A stretch of 64,000 nucleotides of DNA, taken from assembly GCA_963699085.1 (NCBI GenBank), contig CAVOTH010000003.1, positions 744,001-808,000 of the forward strand. Direction: 5' to 3'. The notes below the pieces were generated by a model, which saw only the letters and a program-made list of their open reading frames with translations, was not told where the DNA came from and did not search any database. Source of the DNA: Bog-756 sp963699085 (GTDB taxonomy: Bacteria; Actinomycetota; Acidimicrobiia; Acidimicrobiales; RAAP-2). A program made the position numbers and the translations under genes. Positions 63,112 to 64,000 of this stretch are shown piece by piece. How positions within the stretch are numbered: the stretch's first letter is position 1; the number at the start of each line of letters is the position of its first letter.

Positions 63112-63570
63112 GGCGTGACACGCCGTTTGCACTGGATTGAGAGGCGCTCCGTACCTCTGTATCGGCACGATGCGACCTGAGCCGAAGGTGGTGAACCGGC
63201 AATATCGTGCCTGGATGCCGGTTTTCTCACCCGATTGTCGCGTGGAACTCCGCATCATCCCTCTTATGCGGGCTCCGACTTGACCGCTGATCGGCCCCCT
63301 GGCCCTGTCACGAGCCACTCACCGGACACGCGTCTTTTCGTGACCTGCCGACGGGACGCCACCGCCGCTGGCTGCGCTGGACAGGGGTCAAGTGGACGAA
63401 GGGCCCACCTCGGTCGGGGAGGAGAATCGAGAGTGCCGATACGGAGGTTCCGGCTACCTGACCGCCGGTGATGCCTGCCTTCGCCGGAACCTCGAGGACG
63501 GAGTCCCATGTTCGCCTCCCGTGGTGAGGGCGTCCCACCCGAGCTCGGTGTCGCCCGATCTTCGGACTCG
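63112..63570. other. Region between the cyclase and the ATPase remnant
   Basis: No supported gene in about 460 bp. The P-type ATPase upstream domains that should precede the remnant are not recognisable in any frame. Confidence 0.4.
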
Positions 63571-63894
63571 CGTGGGGAGCGGAACAGATATGGCCATCCA
63601 TGCCGCGGACGTGATCCTGCTGAGCGACAGTCCCACAGTCGTGCCGAAGGCGATTGGACTGGCACGAAGGACTTTCCGCACCATTCACGACCTGGTGCGG
63701 GCGTTCGCCAAAACCTTGCAGCCATGGCACTGGCCGCTGCCGGACTCGCCGGCGCATCGATGGCCCTGTCGCCGTTTTTCGTCATGTGGAACAGTTCGAG
63801 ATTTAGGAAATACGGCGGAGACGTCGAGGGTGCGGGCCTCGAGGAGCGCGGTCCACGAGCACCGGCTTCGGAACCGGTCATGACGCCTTTGTGA
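63571..63894 (+). pseudogene. C-terminal remnant of a heavy-metal P1B-type ATPase
   Basis: One frame reads GSGTDMAIHAADVILLSDSP, then TVVPKAIGLARRTFRTIHD, the conserved end of the P-domain of copper/heavy-metal ATPases. After a frameshift near 63710 the last membrane helix follows (NLAAMALAAAGLAGASMALS, then PFFVMWNSSRFRKYG), ending at 63894. The metal-binding, A- and N-domains and the DKTG phosphorylation site are absent. It is a decayed gene fragment. Confidence 0.72.
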
Positions 63895-64000
63895 CGAGCG
63901 ATGACCTGACGTCACCCGATCCCTGCACCGAGCTTCGGTGGTCTCCGAGCATCTCAAGACACGTGTGCGCTTGATTGGACGATCGGTCAGTGCATCCCGA

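Overview
The window is high-GC DNA (roughly two thirds G+C) with dense genes, many GTG starts, many 4-bp ATGA/GTGA stop-start overlaps, F420-type enzymes, a fadE30-ipdF-fadD3 steroid-ring operon and an actinobacterial type-A RNase P RNA. This points to an actinobacterium. An Acidimicrobiia-like lineage is my best guess, but no marker here proves it.

Left end (1-6.4 kb): a candidate genomic island sits in the 3' end of rnpB. A perfect 31-bp direct repeat occurs at 943-973 and 5988-6018, and the second copy is the 3' end of the RNase P RNA gene (minus strand). Between the copies are a DUF4232-like lipoprotein, a Ddn-like deazaflavin reductase, a broken small zinc-ribbon gene, an ECF42-type sigma factor with its DGPF/YCII partner, a FitAB/VapBC toxin-antitoxin pair and an unknown basic protein. 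A decayed tyrosine-recombinase C-terminus abuts the left repeat from outside, next to a truncated secreted protein.

6.4-24.5 kb: xseA-xseB, an acyl-CoA ligase, an MBL-fold hydrolase, a broken DUF222/HNH (13E12-type) gene, an acyltransferase, a ferredoxin-reductase-like flavoprotein, a MoxR/DUF58/transglutaminase cluster, and a glycerol cluster (glpD, AGPS-like FAD oxidase, FGGY kinase). Many genes between 10.9 and 22 kb carry frameshifts. The proteins remain conserved on both sides of each break, so sequence error is a serious possibility.

24.5-30 kb: a Fur/PerR regulator, rubrerythrin, a remnant of a CCG-type Fe-S protein and DUF3501 form an oxidative-stress operon. Then come enoyl-CoA hydratase/CaiB, a second-type ssb and msrB.

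30.4-49.6 kb is a large CoA-ester catabolic region. FadE30-like, IpdF-like and FadD3-like proteins (steroid C/D-ring HIP pathway) are followed by an alcohol dehydrogenase, two more acyl-CoA ligases, an uncharacterised alpha/beta-barrel protein, an SDR, a P450 with a His-containing ferredoxin, a thiolase, a ChsE2/ChsE1-like acyl-CoA dehydrogenase pair, a VOC protein, a rhodanese and a thiolase-like protein. An exact match to the KstR operator consensus lies upstream of the ChsE-like pair. Steroid or other terpenoid degradation is the likely theme.

49.6-64 kb holds housekeeping and accessory genes: zinc ribbon, LLM flavoenzyme, GNATs, DsbA-like, ABM, Mug-type glycosylase, SDR, ArfB-like rescue factor, hydrolases, nitrilase, SurE, aldose epimerase, a membrane diguanylate cyclase and a P-type ATPase tail. 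A recurring TAnnnT box 5-7 nt before the start codon on at least eleven genes suggests widespread leaderless transcription.
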